Below are positions 52,066-60,697 of a stretch of 64,000 nt of DNA, in pieces. Both the position numbers and the translations under genes were made by a program. Under the pieces are notes generated by a model. The model did not search any database. It had not been told where the DNA came from and saw only the letters and a program-made list of their open reading frames with translations. The stretch is from assembly GCA_022767745.1 (NCBI GenBank), contig JALENN010000005.1:62001-126000 (forward strand). Direction: 5' to 3'. Position 1 is the stretch's first letter. Each line of letters starts with the position of its first letter. This stretch comes from Alistipes sp. GTDB taxonomy: Bacteria > Bacteroidota > Bacteroidia > Bacteroidales > Rikenellaceae.

Positions 52066-52590
52066 TCAGAGTATCTTCTGCATCAGGATGGCGTCGTACC
52101 AGCCGTCGGGCGAGAGGAGCCAGTCGCGGCGGCGGCCGCACTGCTCGTATCCTGCCGCGGCGAAGAGCCGCAGGCTGGCCGTGTTGTCGGCCGTGATCTC
52201 GCACCACAGCTGGTGGAGGTGGAGCGTATCGCGGCAGTAGCGTCCGAGGGCGGCGAGGGCGTCAGTGGCGTATCCGCGGCCCCGCAGTTCGGGCGCGACC
52301 ACTATGCCGACGCCTGCGCGCAGGTTCTGCGGGTCGAACTCGAAGAGGTCGACCGCACCCGCCCGCTGCGGTTGCCCGCTGTCGGCTGTCTCGATGACGA
52401 GCCGCTGTTGGCGCGTGGCGTAGATGTCGAAACGCTGCTCGTCGATAAGGCGCATAAGCGTATGGCGGGAAAACGGGGTCGTAGTCCCGCTTACCCGCCA
52501 TAGCTGTGTGTCGTTCTCCCAACGGTACATCGTGTCGAGGTCGTCGGGCTCGAGTGCCCGCAGACGACATATCGCACCCTCGATGTTCAT
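52066..52590 (-). CDS. GNAT-family N-acetyltransferase
   Basis: The 174-residue protein fits the RimJ/SpeG branch: RLRALEPDDLDTMYRWEND at the start, acetyl-CoA-binding GVGIVVAPELRGRGYATDAL and the closing NTASLRLFAAAGYEQCG. It should transfer an acetyl group to a small molecule or to a protein N-terminus; the substrate cannot be read. It follows the ROK gene by 12 nt on the same strand. Confidence 0.9.
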   Translation of the reverse strand: MNIEGAICRLRALEPDDLDTMYRWENDTQLWRVSGTTTPFSRHTLMRLIDEQRFDIYATRQQRLVIETADSGQPQRAGAVDLFEFDPQNLRAGVGIVVAPELRGRGYATDALAALGRYCRDTLHLHQLWCEITADNTASLRLFAAAGYEQCGRRRDWLLSPDGWYDAILMQKIL

Positions 52591-52602
52591 CCCGCCCGGA
52601 GG

Positions 52603-53832
52603 TTAGAGCCCGATGATCTTGTTGTGGATGAGCATCGCTACACCCCATGCGTTGGCGTTTTCCGACATCTTCGACTGTCGGAACTTCGTGTCGCGGTATA
52701 CGAGGTTGAGCGAATATTTGTTCGTCGACGACTTGAGCGGCAGCATGATGAAGTCGCCCGCCGCCGCGAGGTTGCCGCCCACGATGACGGTCTCGGGGTT
52801 GAACGTGTTGATAAGGAAGGCCACTGCCTTGCCCAGTTTCTCGCCCACCTCCTCGATAAGCTCTATCGAGAGGTTGTCGTCGTTCTTGGCCGCCGCGATG
52901 ATGTCGTTGATGTGTATCTGCTCGCCGCGGTCGTACTTCTCGCGCAGGATGGTGTTCACGCCGCTCTTGATGAGTTCGATGATGCGCTCCTCGATGGCTA
53001 TACCCGACACCTCGGTCTCGAGGCAGCCCTTCTTGCCGCAGGCGCATATCTTCTCGTTGTCGAAGAAGGGTATGTGTCCGAACTCGCCCGCGAAGCCGTT
53101 CTTGCCGTAATAGAGCTTGCCGTCGATGACGATGCCGATGGCCACGCCGCGGCCCAGGTGGAGATAGATGACGTCGCTCTCCTCCTTCGAGCGTCCGCAG
53201 TTGTACTCGGCGTAGCAGCGGGCGCGGGTGTCGTTCTCGAGCAGCACGCGCATGTTGATACGCTTCTGTATGATGTCGCGCAGCGACTCCTCGTTTGAGG
53301 TGAAGTACATGTAGCTGCGGCCCGTTTCGGGGTTGACGCGGCCTACGATCGAGACGCCCAGACCGAGGATCTTCGAACGGTCGATGCCGCATGTGTCGAT
53401 GAAGTTCTCGATGTTGGAGCATATCTTCTCGAGGCACTGCGGGCGGTTCTGCAGCTCGAACGAGTTGTCCGTAACCTCCTTGATAAGGTTGTTCTGCAGG
53501 TCGGTGATGACGAAGGTCATGTTGTCGCGCGCAACGTTCACGCCGGCGAAGTATATTGCCGAATTGGCCAGACCGAAGACGTTGGGACGGCGTCCGCCCG
53601 GAGTCTCGACCTTGCCCAGATCGTTTACAATGTTCTCCTCGATCAACTCCTGTACGAGTTTGGTTATGGTCGGCACGCTTATGTGCAGCTCCTTAGTAAG
53701 TTCCGAAAGAGTACACTCGCCGTTGACGGCCATGTAGGCGATTATGTTTCGCTTTATGATGTTGTTTTTGTGAGTGATACCCTTCAGGTTCTCATTCGCG
53801 GTGATGTTAAAGAATTCTGTTAATGATGCCAT
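52603..53832 (-). CDS. ROK-family transcriptional regulator (NagC/XylR-like)
   Basis: The 409-residue protein has an N-terminal winged helix (GECTLSELTKELHISVPTIT) and a C-terminal ROK sugar-kinase-like domain. The zinc site CACGKKGCLETE and the GRGVAIGIVIDG region are clear; kinase residues appear degenerate in part, as expected for a regulator. It should bind a sugar or sugar-phosphate effector and control a carbohydrate operon, perhaps the glycosidase or esterase genes nearby; no operator was identified. A TATATTTG box (53861-53868, minus) lies upstream. Confidence 0.9.
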   Translation of the reverse strand: MASLTEFFNITANENLKGITHKNNIIKRNIIAYMAVNGECTLSELTKELHISVPTITKLVQELIEENIVNDLGKVETPGGRRPNVFGLANSAIYFAGVNVARDNMTFVITDLQNNLIKEVTDNSFELQNRPQCLEKICSNIENFIDTCGIDRSKILGLGVSIVGRVNPETGRSYMYFTSNEESLRDIIQKRINMRVLLENDTRARCYAEYNCGRSKEESDVIYLHLGRGVAIGIVIDGKLYYGKNGFAGEFGHIPFFDNEKICACGKKGCLETEVSGIAIEERIIELIKSGVNTILREKYDRGEQIHINDIIAAAKNDDNLSIELIEEVGEKLGKAVAFLINTFNPETVIVGGNLAAAGDFIMLPLKSSTNKYSLNLVYRDTKFRQSKMSENANAWGVAMLIHNKIIGL

Positions 53833-53860
53833 TTTGGGGATATTGATCGGTTTTCGACCA

Positions 53861-53868
53861 CAAATATA
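53861..53868 (-). promoter_or_regulatory. -7 box of the ROK regulator
   Basis: CAAATATA reads TATATTTG on the minus strand, 28 nt before the ATG. A TACTTTTG (53871-53878) on the plus strand sits next to it. Confidence 0.5.
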
Positions 53869-53921
53869 AATACTTTTGCGTGAAATGCCAACTCTTTCTT
53901 AATTATTTTAACAAATAAAGC

Positions 53922-53956
53922 AAAAAAGAGCCGTTTCATATCGAAACGGCTCTTTC
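53922..53956 (-). terminator. Terminator of fabD
   Basis: AAAGAGCCGTTTC (53925-53937) pairs exactly with GAAACGGCTCTTT (53943-53955); A6 at 53922-53927 gives the T run on the minus strand. Confidence 0.88.
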
Positions 53957-53978
53957 GTGTCCTGTCGGACGAAATCTC

Positions 53979-54860
53979 TTACATCGTGGCCTTCGACTCG
54001 ACGGCAGCCTCGGCGTTGACCTTCTTGATGAGGCCCTGCAGCACGTTGCCGGGACCGAGCTCGGTGAACTCCGTAACACCGTCGGCAAGCATGTTCTTCA
54101 CGATCTGCGTCCAGCGTACGGGGGCCGTGAGCTGTGCGATGAGGTTGCTCTTGATCTTCTCGGGATCGGTCTGGGGCTGTGCGTCCACATTCTGGTATAC
54201 GGGGCACATGGGGGCGTTGAACTGCACCTCCGAGATGGCCTGCTCGAGCTCGGCACGGGCAGCCTCCATAAGGGGCGAGTGGAACGCGCCGCCCACGGGC
54301 AGACGCAGTGCGCGGCGGGCACCTGCCTCCTTGAGGCGTGCGCAGGCCTCGTCAACGGGGGCCTCGGCACCCGAGATGACGAGCTGGCCCGGGCAGTTGT
54401 AGTTGGCGGCAACCACTACACCCTCGATCTCGTCGCAAGCCTTCTCGACGACGGCGTCCTCGAGACCCAGGATTGCGGCCATGGCTCCCGGCTGGCTCTC
54501 GCAGCACTTCTGCATGGCCATTGCGCGCTTCGACACCAGACGCAGGCCGTCCTCAAACGAGAGGGCTCCGGCTACGGTCAGCGCCGAGAACTCGCCCAGC
54601 GAGTGTCCGGCAACGGCGTCGGGCTTGACACCCAGAACCTTGGCCAGAACGACCGAGTGGAGGAATACGGCGGGCTGCGTCACCTTCGTCTGCTTGAGCT
54701 CGTCGGCCGTGCCGTTGAACATGATGTCGGTGATGCGGAAGCCGAGAATCTCGTTGGCCTTCTCGAAGAGCTCCTTGGCCGATGAATTGTTGTCGTAGAG
54801 GTCCTTGCCCATACCGGTGAACTGGGCACCCTGACCCGGGAAGACATAAGCGTGTTTCAT
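53979..54860 (-). CDS. fabD: Malonyl-CoA:ACP transacylase
   Basis: The 293-residue enzyme loads malonyl groups onto acyl carrier protein for fatty acid synthesis. The catalytic Ser is in GHSLGEFSAL, with QGAQ at the N-terminus, the malonyl-binding Arg in SKRAMAM and the catalytic His in VGGAFHSPLM. The start at 54860 gives the standard MKHAYVFPGQGAQ N-terminus. A TACCTTTG box (54928-54935, minus) precedes it. No other fab gene is adjacent. Confidence 0.97.
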   Translation of the reverse strand: MKHAYVFPGQGAQFTGMGKDLYDNNSSAKELFEKANEILGFRITDIMFNGTADELKQTKVTQPAVFLHSVVLAKVLGVKPDAVAGHSLGEFSALTVAGALSFEDGLRLVSKRAMAMQKCCESQPGAMAAILGLEDAVVEKACDEIEGVVVAANYNCPGQLVISGAEAPVDEACARLKEAGARRALRLPVGGAFHSPLMEAARAELEQAISEVQFNAPMCPVYQNVDAQPQTDPEKIKSNLIAQLTAPVRWTQIVKNMLADGVTEFTELGPGNVLQGLIKKVNAEAAVESKATM

Positions 54861-54927
54861 GATGTGATATTTTTTGATATACCTATGCGGTTTGAATCTC
54901 CTGCAGGCATTTATTAAAATTTCCGTG

Positions 54928-54935
54928 CAAAGGTA
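54928..54935 (-). promoter_or_regulatory. -7 box of fabD
   Basis: CAAAGGTA reads TACCTTTG on the minus strand, with a 67-nt leader. Confidence 0.55.
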
Positions 54936-55124
54936 TAACCTATATTGCAATTTTGCAACCGTCGCCGCGGGCCATTCGCCACTTATGCCGCAATACTGCC
55001 CCCGCGGATTTGCATATCCGGAAAATAATCATTACTTTTAAGAGGTGCGACGGGCGGTATTCCCCGACAGGGCGGTCTGGCGTCGCCGGCACATCGAGTG
55101 AAGCATCTTAAAACCGAGCAGTAT

Positions 55125-56273
55125 ATGAAAAGGATTTTCTTGTTTTTGGCCGCCGTGCTCTGTGTGGGCAGCGTAGCGGCGCAGCAGGCACTGTGGAGCG
55201 CCTCGAAGATAGTCTCTCCGCAGATCCACGACGACAACAGCGTAACGTTCCGCCTGGCGGCACCCGAGGCGCAGTCGGTGGTAGTGGTGTGCGACTACAC
55301 CACGGCCGACGGCAAACCCCTCGCCCCGGCCAAGATGGTGCGCGGCGAAAACGGCGTGTGGGAGTATACGACGCCGCCTCTTATGTCGGAGCTATACAGC
55401 TATAACTACTTTGTCGACGGCGTCAAGGTGTGCGACCCGGCGAACGTATATATCAACCGCGACGTGGCGTCGGTGGCCAACATATTCATCATCGGAGGCG
55501 ACCGCGGCGACCTCTACAGTGTGAACGACGTGCCCCACGGCAGCGTGAAGCGTTGCTGGTACGACAGCCCGACGCTGGGCAAGAGCCGCCGCATGACGGT
55601 ATACACGCCCGCAGGTTACGAGCAGGGCAAGGAGAAGTATCCCGTGCTTTACCTTCTGCATGGGGCCGGCGGCGACGAGGAGGCGTGGATGACGCTTGGC
55701 CGCACGTCGCAGATACTCGACAACCTTATAGCCGCGGGCAAGTGCCGCCCGATGATCGTCGTCATGACCAACGGCAACCCGTGGCAGCAGGCGGCGCCGG
55801 GCGAGGCGGCCGACGGCATGAAGCAGCCGGGAATGAAGTACGATCCGTCGCAGACCTCGTTCGAGAAGTCGTTTGCCGACGTCATCGCATACGTCGAGAA
55901 GAACTACCGCGTCATCCGCAAGAAGGAGGCGCGCGCCGTGGCCGGCCTGTCGATGGGCGGCGGGCATTCGTTCAACATCTCGCGCATGTATCCCGATATG
56001 TTTGACTATGTGGGCCTCTTCTCGGCCGCGGTGCGCGGTGTCGAGGATGCCGAGGTGGCCGAGAGCCTCGTGCGCCAGCGCGACAACGGCCTGAAGCTCT
56101 ACTGGATCGCGTGCGGCAACACAGACTTCCTCTATCAGGCCAACAAGGACTATATGAAGTATCTCGATTCGATCTCGTTCCCTTATACCTTCCGCGAGAG
56201 CGACGGCGGCCACATATGGCGCAACTGGCGCATCTACCTGTCGGAGTTCGCGCCGATGCTGTTCCGGAAGTAG
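55125..56273 (+). CDS. Exported CE1-type esterase (copy A)
   Basis: The 382-residue protein has a signal peptide (MKRIFLFLAAVLCVGSVAAQ), an N-terminal E-set/glycogen-binding-like domain (SVTFRLAAPEAQSVVVV, about 35-120) and an alpha/beta hydrolase of the esterase D/feruloyl-esterase type. The nucleophile Ser276 lies in GLSMGGG, the oxyanion region in YLLHGAGGDE and the catalytic His in ESDGGHIW. It probably removes ferulate or acetyl side groups from xylan-like polymers, in keeping with the xylanase of the window. Copy B is a tandem paralog. Confidence 0.92.
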   Translation: MKRIFLFLAAVLCVGSVAAQQALWSASKIVSPQIHDDNSVTFRLAAPEAQSVVVVCDYTTADGKPLAPAKMVRGENGVWEYTTPPLMSELYSYNYFVDGVKVCDPANVYINRDVASVANIFIIGGDRGDLYSVNDVPHGSVKRCWYDSPTLGKSRRMTVYTPAGYEQGKEKYPVLYLLHGAGGDEEAWMTLGRTSQILDNLIAAGKCRPMIVVMTNGNPWQQAAPGEAADGMKQPGMKYDPSQTSFEKSFADVIAYVEKNYRVIRKKEARAVAGLSMGGGHSFNISRMYPDMFDYVGLFSAAVRGVEDAEVAESLVRQRDNGLKLYWIACGNTDFLYQANKDYMKYLDSISFPYTFRESDGGHIWRNWRIYLSEFAPMLFRK

Positions 56274-56278
56274 GGCGC
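56194..56278 (+). repeat. 85-bp near-identical tract shared by the esterase pair (copy A)
   Basis: Matches 57497-57581 at 83 of 85 positions, including the stop codon and five bases after it, although the preceding coding sequences are far more diverged. Confidence 0.9.
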
Positions 56279-56415
56279 AACTCATCATTATGAACGTGCC
56301 GGTCTGAAGAATCGGTGGTCATGCAACCCATTGTTGCGGTCTGTCCGCGGTGATGGGTTGTATTGTTCCCGGGTTTGGGGTAATGCAGGAATTCATGTGT
56401 GAAAATTATCGTGTT

Positions 56416-57576
56416 ATGAGAATATTATGTCTTATCGTTGTTGCGTGCATGGTGTCAGGCTGTGGCGAGGAGCGTGTGATGCGGCGGACGATGGTTATGT
56501 CGGAGTATTCGATCGGGGCGTCGAGCATAAACGGCGACGGTAGCGTGACGTTCCGCCTGGCAGCGCCCGAAGCGCAGAGGGTGTCGGTATCCGGCGACTT
56601 CATTTCGGCGGCCGACGGCACTGCTTTTGGCGGCGGGGAGATGGTGCGTAATGGCGACGGCGTGTGGGAATACACCACGCTGCCGCTTGCCTCGGAGCTT
56701 TATACCTACAGTTTCAATGTCGACGGTGTCAGGATTTGTGACCCGACAAACGGACACATCTCGCGTAATGTTTCAACGCTGTCGAGCGAATTAATAATCG
56801 GTGGCGGCCGCGGCGACTACTATCGTGTGAACGATGTGCCGCATGGAACGGTACGCAGTTGCTGGTACCACAGCGACAGCTATGGCTGTGACCGTCGCAT
56901 GATGGTATACACGCCGCCCGGATATGAGAGCGGCGGACGTTATCCGGTACTTTACCTGCTTCATGGCGCTGGTAACGACGAGGGCTCGTGGCTGGAGCTC
57001 GGTCGTGTGGAGGAGATCATGGACAACATGATCGCGCGTGGCGAGTGCCGTCCCATGATAGTGGTCATGCCCAACGGCAACGCGTTCAAGCAGGCAGCCG
57101 ATATCTCCGCCGCCGAGGGAACAGCGCTCGAGTGGTCTGATCGCAAACCGTTGAATCCCATGCTGGAGGTGTCGTTTGCAGAGGTTGTGGATTATGTCGA
57201 CGGAACGTTCCGTACGGTCGACGGCAAGCGCGGGCGAGCCATAGCCGGTTTGTCGATGGGAGGCGGCCAGACCTCCATCATATCGTACAGCCTGCCCGAT
57301 ACGTTCGATTATGTGGGATTATTCTCCGCGGCAGTAGGTGCCGTTACCGATGAGCAGAACGACGCGAAGATCAAGGCGCAGAGGGATAACGGCTTGAAAT
57401 TGTATTGGATCGCATGCGGTACCGAGGATTTCCTCTATGACGGGAATCGTCAGTACATGTCATATCTCGATTCGATCGGGTTCCCGTATGTCTATTGCGA
57501 GAGCGACGGCGGCCATATATGGCGCAACTGGCGCATCTATCTGTCGGAGTTCGCGCCGATGCTGTTCCGGAAGTAG
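56416..57576 (+). CDS. CE1-type esterase lipoprotein (copy B)
   Basis: The 386-residue paralog of the preceding gene has a lipoprotein signal (MRILCLIVVACMVSGC, Cys16) instead of a cleavable one, so it is probably membrane- or surface-anchored. Domain order is the same; nucleophile Ser280 is in GLSMGGG and the His in ESDGGHIW. Codon use is a little less GC-rich than copy A. The 142-nt gap between the copies has no feature except the second half of the leader. Different anchoring suggests division of labour between periplasm and surface. Confidence 0.92.
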   Translation: MRILCLIVVACMVSGCGEERVMRRTMVMSEYSIGASSINGDGSVTFRLAAPEAQRVSVSGDFISAADGTAFGGGEMVRNGDGVWEYTTLPLASELYTYSFNVDGVRICDPTNGHISRNVSTLSSELIIGGGRGDYYRVNDVPHGTVRSCWYHSDSYGCDRRMMVYTPPGYESGGRYPVLYLLHGAGNDEGSWLELGRVEEIMDNMIARGECRPMIVVMPNGNAFKQAADISAAEGTALEWSDRKPLNPMLEVSFAEVVDYVDGTFRTVDGKRGRAIAGLSMGGGQTSIISYSLPDTFDYVGLFSAAVGAVTDEQNDAKIKAQRDNGLKLYWIACGTEDFLYDGNRQYMSYLDSIGFPYVYCESDGGHIWRNWRIYLSEFAPMLFRK

Positions 57577-57581
57577 GGCGC
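57497..57581 (+). repeat. 85-bp near-identical tract shared by the esterase pair (copy B)
   Basis: Partner of 56194-56278; only two C/T differences. Confidence 0.9.
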
Positions 57582-57600
57582 TTGCGTTGTAATAATAAAC

Positions 57601-57638
57601 GATGCGGCCGGCAACAATCCGATGTTGCCGGCCGCGTC
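57601..57638. terminator. Bidirectional terminator after the esterase pair
   Basis: GCGGCCGGCAACA (57604-57616) and its exact complement (57623-57635) with a 6-nt loop, extendable with wobble pairs; it also serves the convergent GH2 gene. Confidence 0.82.
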
Positions 57639-57658
57639 GTTTAATTCTATAAGCGTGC

Positions 57659-60079
57659 TTACTCCACGCGTATGAAGCATTCGGCGGCCTTGACGCCGTC
57701 GGCCATGGCCTCGACCTTGATGGTGCCCTCCTGTCGGGTGCTCTGCACGATGCAGGTGAGCTGGCCGCTGAAGAGGTGCATGTGCGGTTCGTGGAACGCC
57801 TCGAGTGATGTCGGGTCACCGTTGGCTACGGCGCGGAACGAGCCTGCGCCGCTTACCTTGAAGCGTATCTCGCGCGAGTCCGTGGGCAGCGGGTTACCCT
57901 CCTTGTCCACGATGCGCACGTTTATGTAGCTCAGATCCTCGCCGTCGGCCGCAATCCAGCGGCGGTCGGGTGTCAGCTCTATGCCGTATGCCTTGCCTGC
58001 CGTGCGGATGCTCTTCTCGGCCACGGCGGCGCCCTGTGCGTCATATGCTACGACGCGCAGCTCGCCCGGCTCGTAGCGCACGTCGTCCCACATGAGGCGG
58101 TAGCGGGTGAGTGTCGTCGAGTCGTTCTTGTGGCGCATGCCCTGGCTCTTGCCGTTGACGAAGAGTTCGGCCGAGGGGTATGATGTATATACATATACGG
58201 GAGTGGTTTCGCCCTCGCGGCCCTCCCAGTTCCAGTGGGGCAGGATGTGGAGCGTAGGCGAGGAGTTGTTCCATACGCTGCGGTAGAGCCAGTAGCGGTC
58301 CTTGGGGATCGATGCGAGGTCTATGATGCCGAACATCGAGCTGTGGTTGGGCCATGCGTCGGTGTCGTAGGGGGTAGGCTCGCCCAGGTAGTCGAAGCCC
58401 GTCCACACGAACTGGCCTATCATGTAGTCGAGGTCGTCGTCGGCGGCGAAGTCGTCGTCGGGGATGTTCGACCAGCTGCAGTACTCGACGTCATATCCCG
58501 TGCTCTGGTGGTCGTCGTGCATGATGTGGGCGCCGCGCTTGACGGGGAAGTGGTATACGCCGCGCGAGCTTACCGTCGAGGCGGTCTCGCTGCCCAACAC
58601 GAGGCACTGCGGCAGTTTGGCATAGGCCTCGGGGTACTGCGGTACCTTATAGTTGAAGCCCGCCACGTCGAAGAGCGCGGCGAAGCCGTTGTTCACAACC
58701 GAGTTGTAGTCGTTCATGCCGCACGTTACGGGGCGTGTCGGGTCCTCGCGGTAGCAGATGTCGCGCAGCCACGTCGCCACCTTGTATCCCTCGGCCGACC
58801 ACTGCGATGGAACCTCGTTGCCGATGCTCCACATCACCACCGAGGGGTTGTTGCGGAAGTTGTGCAGCATGTTGACCATGTCGCGCTCGGCCCACTCGTC
58901 GAAGAAACGGTGGTAGCCGTTTTCACACTTGGCCTCGTTCCACTCGTCGAACGACTCGACCATCATCATGAATCCCATCTCGTCGCACAGGGCTACCAGC
59001 TGCGGGTCGGGCATGTTGTGCGAGGTGCGGATGGCGTCGCAACCCATGTCCTTGAGCATCGTAAGCTGTCGGCGCAGTGCGGCCTTGTTCACAGCCGCAC
59101 CGAGGGGACCCAGGTCGTGGTGCAGGCAGACGCCGCGGAACTTGCGCATCTTGCCGTTGAGGAAGATGCCCTTGTCGGCGCGCAGCTCGACGGTGCGGAT
59201 ACCGAAGCGCGTCGTATAGCGGTCGACGAGGCGGCCGTCGTAGTATAGTTCCGTCTCGGCGGTGTAGAGCGTCGGCGTTTCGGGTGACCACAGGTGCGGA
59301 TGCTCGACCGTGAAGTGCTGCTCGGCGGGTTTGCCGTGGTTGAGTTTCTGGGTGTTGTCCTTCATGGCCACCTCGCGGCCTGCGGCATCGCGTATGCGTG
59401 TCACGAGGCGCACCTGCGTGCCGTTGGCAGCGCCCTCCACCTCGGCGCGCAGATGTACCGAGGCGTAGTCGTCGGATACGTAGGGGGTGGTTATGTAGGT
59501 GCCCCATACGGGGATGTGTACCTTGTCGGTCGAGATGAGGTGTACGTTGCGGTAGAGTCCCGCGCCCGGGTACCAGCGTGACGACTGCGGCATGTTCTCC
59601 AGCTCGACGCGGAGCGTGTTGTCGCCCTCCTGCGCCGCGGCGGTGATGTCGCACGAGAATGAGTTGTAGCCGTAGGGCCAGTAACCGACCTCCTTGCCGT
59701 TGAGCAGCACGCGGGCCTGGCTCATGGCGCCGTCGAATAGCAGCGTCAGCGCGCGGTTGTCGCTGACGGAATCGATGTGCAGGGTGAGTTCGTAGTATCC
59801 CTTGCCCATGTATGGCAGGCCGCCCGTGCGGCCGGTCTTGTCGCTCGGGTGACGCTCGCCGTTCTGTACCACGGCAACGCGCTGTATGTCGTTTTCGCGG
59901 TCGAAGGGGCCGTAGATGGCCCAGTCGTGGGGTACGGTGACGTTCTGCCACTCGCTCTGTCCCTCCTTCATGAAGCGCCAGCCCTCCTTGAGGGTGGTCT
60001 GTGTGCGCAGCTGTTGCGCCATGCCGGCACCCGCACCCAGCACGAAGAGCAGGGTCGGGATTAGAAGTCTTGGTTTCAT
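57659..60079 (-). CDS. Glycoside hydrolase family 2 enzyme (beta-galactosidase-like)
   Basis: The 806-residue exported enzyme has a signal peptide (MKPRLLIPTLLFVLGAGAGM), the sugar-binding domain (about 25-190), an Ig-like domain and a TIM barrel. The acid/base Glu422 lies in MWSIGNEVPS and the nucleophile Glu498 in LGSETAST. After the barrel come a DUF4982-like domain (about 600-690) and a C-terminal Ig-like domain. Beta-galactosidase is the most likely activity for this architecture; beta-glucuronidase or mannosidase cannot be excluded. It faces the esterase pair. Confidence 0.93.
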   Translation of the reverse strand: MKPRLLIPTLLFVLGAGAGMAQQLRTQTTLKEGWRFMKEGQSEWQNVTVPHDWAIYGPFDRENDIQRVAVVQNGERHPSDKTGRTGGLPYMGKGYYELTLHIDSVSDNRALTLLFDGAMSQARVLLNGKEVGYWPYGYNSFSCDITAAAQEGDNTLRVELENMPQSSRWYPGAGLYRNVHLISTDKVHIPVWGTYITTPYVSDDYASVHLRAEVEGAANGTQVRLVTRIRDAAGREVAMKDNTQKLNHGKPAEQHFTVEHPHLWSPETPTLYTAETELYYDGRLVDRYTTRFGIRTVELRADKGIFLNGKMRKFRGVCLHHDLGPLGAAVNKAALRRQLTMLKDMGCDAIRTSHNMPDPQLVALCDEMGFMMMVESFDEWNEAKCENGYHRFFDEWAERDMVNMLHNFRNNPSVVMWSIGNEVPSQWSAEGYKVATWLRDICYREDPTRPVTCGMNDYNSVVNNGFAALFDVAGFNYKVPQYPEAYAKLPQCLVLGSETASTVSSRGVYHFPVKRGAHIMHDDHQSTGYDVEYCSWSNIPDDDFAADDDLDYMIGQFVWTGFDYLGEPTPYDTDAWPNHSSMFGIIDLASIPKDRYWLYRSVWNNSSPTLHILPHWNWEGREGETTPVYVYTSYPSAELFVNGKSQGMRHKNDSTTLTRYRLMWDDVRYEPGELRVVAYDAQGAAVAEKSIRTAGKAYGIELTPDRRWIAADGEDLSYINVRIVDKEGNPLPTDSREIRFKVSGAGSFRAVANGDPTSLEAFHEPHMHLFSGQLTCIVQSTRQEGTIKVEAMADGVKAAECFIRVE

Positions 60080-60133
60080 GTCGTATGGTTTTGCGGCAGC
60101 CGGCGTGTCGCATCGACGACTGTCCGACCGCGG

Positions 60134-60679
60134 TTATTTGGTCTTGTAGAAACAGCGGAACTTGCCGCCCGCGAGTTTGGCTAGCTTGCTCTTGAGCAGG
60201 TTGCGGCGCAGCGGCGAGAGGCGGTCCGTGAAGACGTAGCCGTCGATGTGGTCATACTCGTGCTGTATGACGCGGGCGGGCAGCCCCGTGAACTCCTCAT
60301 CGTGCTCGACGAAGTTCTCGTCCACATACCGCATGCGTATCGATACCGGGCGGCGTACATCCTCGTGCAGGCCGGGCAGCGAGAGGCAGCCCTCGTTGAA
60401 GAGGTCGGTCTCCTCCGAACGCTCGTATATCTGGGCGTTGATGAACACACGCTTGTAGTCCTTGAGCGAGGGGTCGTCCTCGCCCCACGGCGTGCAGTCG
60501 ACGATGAACAGACGTATGTTCTTGCCTATCTGCGGGGCGGCGAGGCCTACGCCTTCGGCCTCGGTCAGCGTGAGGAACATGTCGTCGACGAGCTGCTTCA
60601 GGCCGGGGTAGTCGGGTGTGATGTCGGTCGATACGTTACGCAGAACGGGTGATCCGTATATTACTATGGGGTATATCAT
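60134..60679 (-). CDS. def: Peptide deformylase
   Basis: The 181-residue metalloenzyme removes the formyl group from nascent proteins. All three motifs are present: GVGLAAPQIG, EGCLSLPG and QHEYDHIDG (metal His pair and catalytic Glu). Length is normal for Bacteroidetes. It starts 18 nt after the end of the GH95 gene, so it may be read through from it. Confidence 0.97.
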   Translation of the reverse strand: MIYPIVIYGSPVLRNVSTDITPDYPGLKQLVDDMFLTLTEAEGVGLAAPQIGKNIRLFIVDCTPWGEDDPSLKDYKRVFINAQIYERSEETDLFNEGCLSLPGLHEDVRRPVSIRMRYVDENFVEHDEEFTGLPARVIQHEYDHIDGYVFTDRLSPLRRNLLKSKLAKLAGGKFRCFYKTK

Positions 60680-60697
60680 ATTTCTTTTCTTTCTGTT

